This document shows, piece after piece, positions 62,505 to 64,000 of a stretch of DNA of 64,000 bases. Under the pieces are notes generated by a model that saw nothing but the letters and a program-made list of their open reading frames with translations, did not search any database and was not told where the DNA came from. Location: the NCBI GenBank assembly GCA_963691835.1, contig OY829383.1, positions 5,402,304-5,466,303 on the forward strand, written 5' to 3'. The DNA comes from G963691835 sp963691835. GTDB lineage: Bacteria > Pseudomonadota > Alphaproteobacteria > Thalassobaculales > Thalassobaculaceae. The translations under genes and the position numbers were made by a program. Within the stretch, counting starts at the first letter, position 1, and each line of letters opens with the position of its first letter.

Positions 62505-62608
62505 GTGGAGGCCCGCAGAATCGCGTTGAACACCAGGAGCGAGAAGCCCACGCAGGAGGCGGTCAGAAGCCCCCAGCCCAGAGCCATGGTAACGAGGTAT
62601 CGGATCAT
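62501..62608 (-). CDS. Small phage membrane protein (35 aa)
   Basis: A single hydrophobic segment, beginning MIRYLVTMALGWGLLTASCV. The stop overlaps the next GTG start. The upstream site is weak, so support comes from coupling and from its place just behind the promoter at 62651-62679. Confidence 0.45.
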   Translation of the reverse strand: MIRYLVTMALGWGLLTASCVGFSLLVFNAILRAST

Positions 62609-62650
62609 GATCAGGTCCGTTGCGACGGTTTTTTATCGGTTATTGATCCA

Positions 62651-62679
62651 ATATTATCCGCCAATATCCGTCATTGCAA
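62651..62679 (-). promoter_or_regulatory. Putative main promoter of the recT operon
   Basis: On the minus strand TTGCAA (62674-62679) and TAATAT (62651-62656) have a 17-base spacer. The -10 region contains a repeated ATATTGG, a possible operator. An 8-base GTCCCCAG / CTGGGGAC hairpin lies further upstream (62780-62801). The rest of 62609-62896 shows no gene. Confidence 0.6.
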
Positions 62680-62896
62680 CCCTTTCCAATAATTTCCTAC
62701 ACCGTCATTTTTTTTGCGTTGGGTAGACGGGCGGTTTGGGCTTGGGCGGAGGGGCCTCCAGGATCAAATCCAACACCGGGTCCCCAGCACCGCCTGGGGA
62801 CAGTGTGTGTTTCTTCTCGGTGTTGGTTATTTCTGTAGATCTATCAACATCTGACACTAATGGATCTGTGATATGGATATGGATGCTAGGATTTTG

Positions 62897-63273
62897 CTAT
62901 GGCAAATCCGTAGCATTTGCTGGAGTAGTTTTCATTGAATTCAATGACTTAGTTTCGCCGCCGCGTTTCCCGAACTCTCTCCTTTTTGCGGCCAGCCGCA
63001 GCGCGTTTTCCTTCTCTTCCCGGAGTCGGCGTTGCGTGATCCGCCCCCCTCCAGGGCCATGAAATAGCCCTCAATGTCGGGCCAAATCTTATTCTTAAAC
63101 TGCCTTGGCCCCACCCGCGCGATGCGGGCGATCTTGTCCATGTCCATCGGCAGGTCGGTGTCTCGTTCACACCACATCTGGCAAATCAGGCGCATGTAGG
63201 CGCCGAAGCTCGCCGCTGACTGCTCGCATTGAGGTGATCGCATAAGGCTGTCACCCACCCGAACTGGGGGCAC
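62897..63273 (-). CDS. DUF1376-like phage replication protein, frameshifted at a G6C heptamer
   Basis: The N-terminal part (VGDSLMRSPQ, SFGAYMRLICQMWCER, LPMDMDKIARIARVG, IEGYFMALEGG) matches the DUF1376 family found in phage replication modules. In the initial frame the protein then runs out of family resemblance and stops at 62941. In the -1 frame the family-type C-terminus follows at once (GRITQRRLREEKENALRLAA, on to KRGGE) to a stop at 62897. The switch lies at GGGGGGC (63043-63049), in the phase X-XXY-YYZ. It may be programmed -1 frameshifting, a one-base deletion, or a homopolymer error. The start is a GTG at 63273, not certain. Confidence 0.6.
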
Positions 63274-63289
63274 TCAAGTTTTATGCGAA

Positions 63290-63421
63290 CCCGCCAAAAA
63301 CTGGCGGGATTTCTCAAAGTTGGCAGTTCGCGCGTCGGGCGAAGTGAAAAACTGGCGGACAGCCCGCCACCCCAATTGAATTGGGCTAAATCTGGCGGAA
63401 ATTGGGCATTTAGCTGCCAGA
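63290..63421. promoter_or_regulatory. Operator-like repeat array between repressor and DUF1376 gene
   Basis: Three direct copies of AAAnCTGGCGG lie at about 63296-63307, 63347-63358 and 63387-63398. They form inverted pairs CCCGCCA / TGGCGGG (63290-63308), TGGCGG / CCGCCA (63353-63369), and TCTGGC / GCCAGA (63391-63421). A 15-base palindrome CCCAATTGAATTGGG lies at 63371-63385. This is the expected pattern of multiple repressor sites, or of an origin. No convincing promoter was found inside it. Confidence 0.55.
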
Positions 63422-63460
63422 TATACCCCCGACAGAAGGTGTCTGGCTCCAAGATCGAAA

Positions 63461-63492
63461 CAAAAAAATAGCGCAAAAAGTGCGCTATTTTC
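63461..63492 (-). terminator. Rho-independent terminator after the phage repressor
   Basis: A perfect 11-base stem AAAATAGCGCA / TGCGCTATTTT (63465-63475 / 63481-63491) with a five-base loop. On the minus strand a run of seven T follows. It lies 22 bases past the repressor stop. Confidence 0.9.
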
Positions 63493-63513
63493 TTCCTCAA
63501 ATGAGAGGGTCTA

Positions 63514-64000
63514 TCAGGGTTCTTGGTACTTGTTTCCTATGATTTGAACGCCCACGATCCGCTGGATGCTCCGAACATCGTAGGCCGGGTACTCCTCAAC
63601 GGACACCGGGTTCAGCTTCCGGAGCCGCAGGATGTCGCCCTCGCGCCCGGCGTACTCGCCGACCACCGCCGAGCCGTCATTCATGATCACCACAACATCG
63701 TGGCCGCTGGAAAACGGCTCGCCTGGATTAACGAACACCATCTCGCCGGGCTTGATTCGGGGCGCATAGCTCTCCCCCCAGACCTCGATGGCGTAAGCCT
63801 CATCAACGCCTTCAAGATCGCGAGGGCGCTCCAAGTAGCACTTTGGCTCACCATCATTCACTGTCGTCACGTCTGATCCTCCTCGCGCATAGCCAAGAAC
63901 CGGGATGCGACTCCGGTTCTGGGCTCGACCCTGGAGGCTCATGAATTTGTCGACGTCGCGGCGCTGCTCCACCGACATCAGGACCCGCTCGGGCACGCCA
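63514..64000 (-). CDS. S24/LexA-like phage repressor (partial, N-terminus outside window)
   Basis: The frame is open to the right window edge; about 162 residues are visible, mostly the S24-type C-terminal domain. The cleavage-like region has LGYARGGSD, the Ser motif is GESYAPRIKPGE, and the end is VGVQIIGNKYQEP. The residue that is usually the catalytic Lys (as in LexA VKRL) appears as Gly in SAVVGEYAG, so self-cleavage is doubtful. The DNA-binding domain is presumably beyond the edge. It is probably the regulator of the adjacent operator array. Confidence 0.75.
   Translation of the reverse strand, partial: GVPERVLMSVEQRRDVDKFMSLQGRAQNRSRIPVLGYARGGSDVTTVNDGEPKCYLERPRDLEGVDEAYAIEVWGESYAPRIKPGEMVFVNPGEPFSSGHDVVVIMNDGSAVVGEYAGREGDILRLRKLNPVSVEEYPAYDVRSIQRIVGVQIIGNKYQEP

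Larger units (their letters stand above)
51809..64000. mobile_element. Early region of a prophage or related integrated element (incomplete)
   Basis: From the 3' end of tRNA-Thr to the window edge, all genes lie on the minus strand, most are under 120 residues and many overlap by one to four bases. RecT, SSB, an HNH endonuclease, an S24 repressor, a DUF1376-like replication protein and an MT-A70 methyltransferase are typical of phage early regions. No integrase or structural gene lies inside the window, so the right boundary is not seen. A tRNA 3' end is a common attachment site, but the second att copy is outside the window. The stretch 51809-51967 shows no gene. Confidence 0.8.

Noticed and set aside
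62736..63062. A 108-codon plus-strand frame
   Set aside because: It overlaps the DUF1376-like gene and has low-complexity Ser/Phe content and no ribosome binding site.
63186..63500. A 104-codon minus frame across the operator array and terminator
   Set aside because: It runs through a perfect terminator and repeats, and resembles no protein.

Overview
The window is a piece of a high-GC alphaproteobacterial chromosome, probably from the Rhodospirillales or a nearby order. The evidence is the gene order rpsJ to secY-adk-rpsM-rpsK-rpoA-rplQ, a short-form adenylate kinase without a zinc lid, and protein sequences of alphaproteobacterial type. The genus cannot be fixed from the sequence alone. 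Most protein starts carry a clear GGAGG-type ribosome binding site.

Region 1 (1-15.7 kb) is ordinary host chromosome with mixed strands. It holds the end of a peptide ABC transporter system (permease cut by the window edge, plus its binding protein), a glutathione S-transferase behind pyrE, a B12-binding radical SAM protein, an iron-containing alcohol dehydrogenase, a Kef-type K+/H+ antiporter, a DUF429-like protein, rarA, an HtrA protease, a helical-repeat protein, an exported protein with two DUF2061-like units and a GNAT acetyltransferase.

Region 2 (15.8-49.1 kb) is the transcription-translation core, all on the minus strand. In order of transcription it runs tRNA-Tyr, tRNA-Gly, tuf copy 2, tRNA-Trp, secE, nusG, rplK, rplA, rplJ, rplL, rpoB, rpoC, rpsL, rpsG, fusA, tuf copy 1, the S10-spc block (rpsJ to secY), adk, rpsM, rpsK, rpoA, rplQ. 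Good sigma70-type promoters lie before tRNA-Tyr, rpsL, rpsJ and rpsM. A likely L10 autoregulatory leader precedes rplJ. An attenuator hairpin and a long second hairpin separate rplL from rpoB. A strong terminator follows tuf copy 1. The two tuf genes encode the same protein and differ at only a few bases. Ribosomal protein L3 has an unusual acidic Ala/Glu-rich tail.

Region 3 (49.2-51.8 kb) holds rlmB, an unrecognised helical protein, and a tRNA-Thr gene that marks the end of the recognisable host sequence.

Region 4 (51.8-64 kb) is the early region of a prophage or a related element, with every gene on the minus strand. Reading with transcription it has an S24/LexA-like repressor (cut by the window edge), a strong terminator, an array of operator-like repeats, a DUF1376-like replication protein with a frameshift at a G6C heptamer, and then a promoter that drives about 25 tightly overlapping small genes. 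These include a coiled-coil protein, a RecT annealase with a long C-terminal extension, an HTH protein, SSB, an HNH endonuclease with a NUMOD4 motif, several Cys-rich microproteins and an MT-A70 adenine methyltransferase. A protein with an N-terminal HTH and a possible PAS-like C-terminal domain, under its own promoter, lies next to the tRNA-Thr gene. No integrase, structural or lysis gene is inside the window, so the element must continue to the right.
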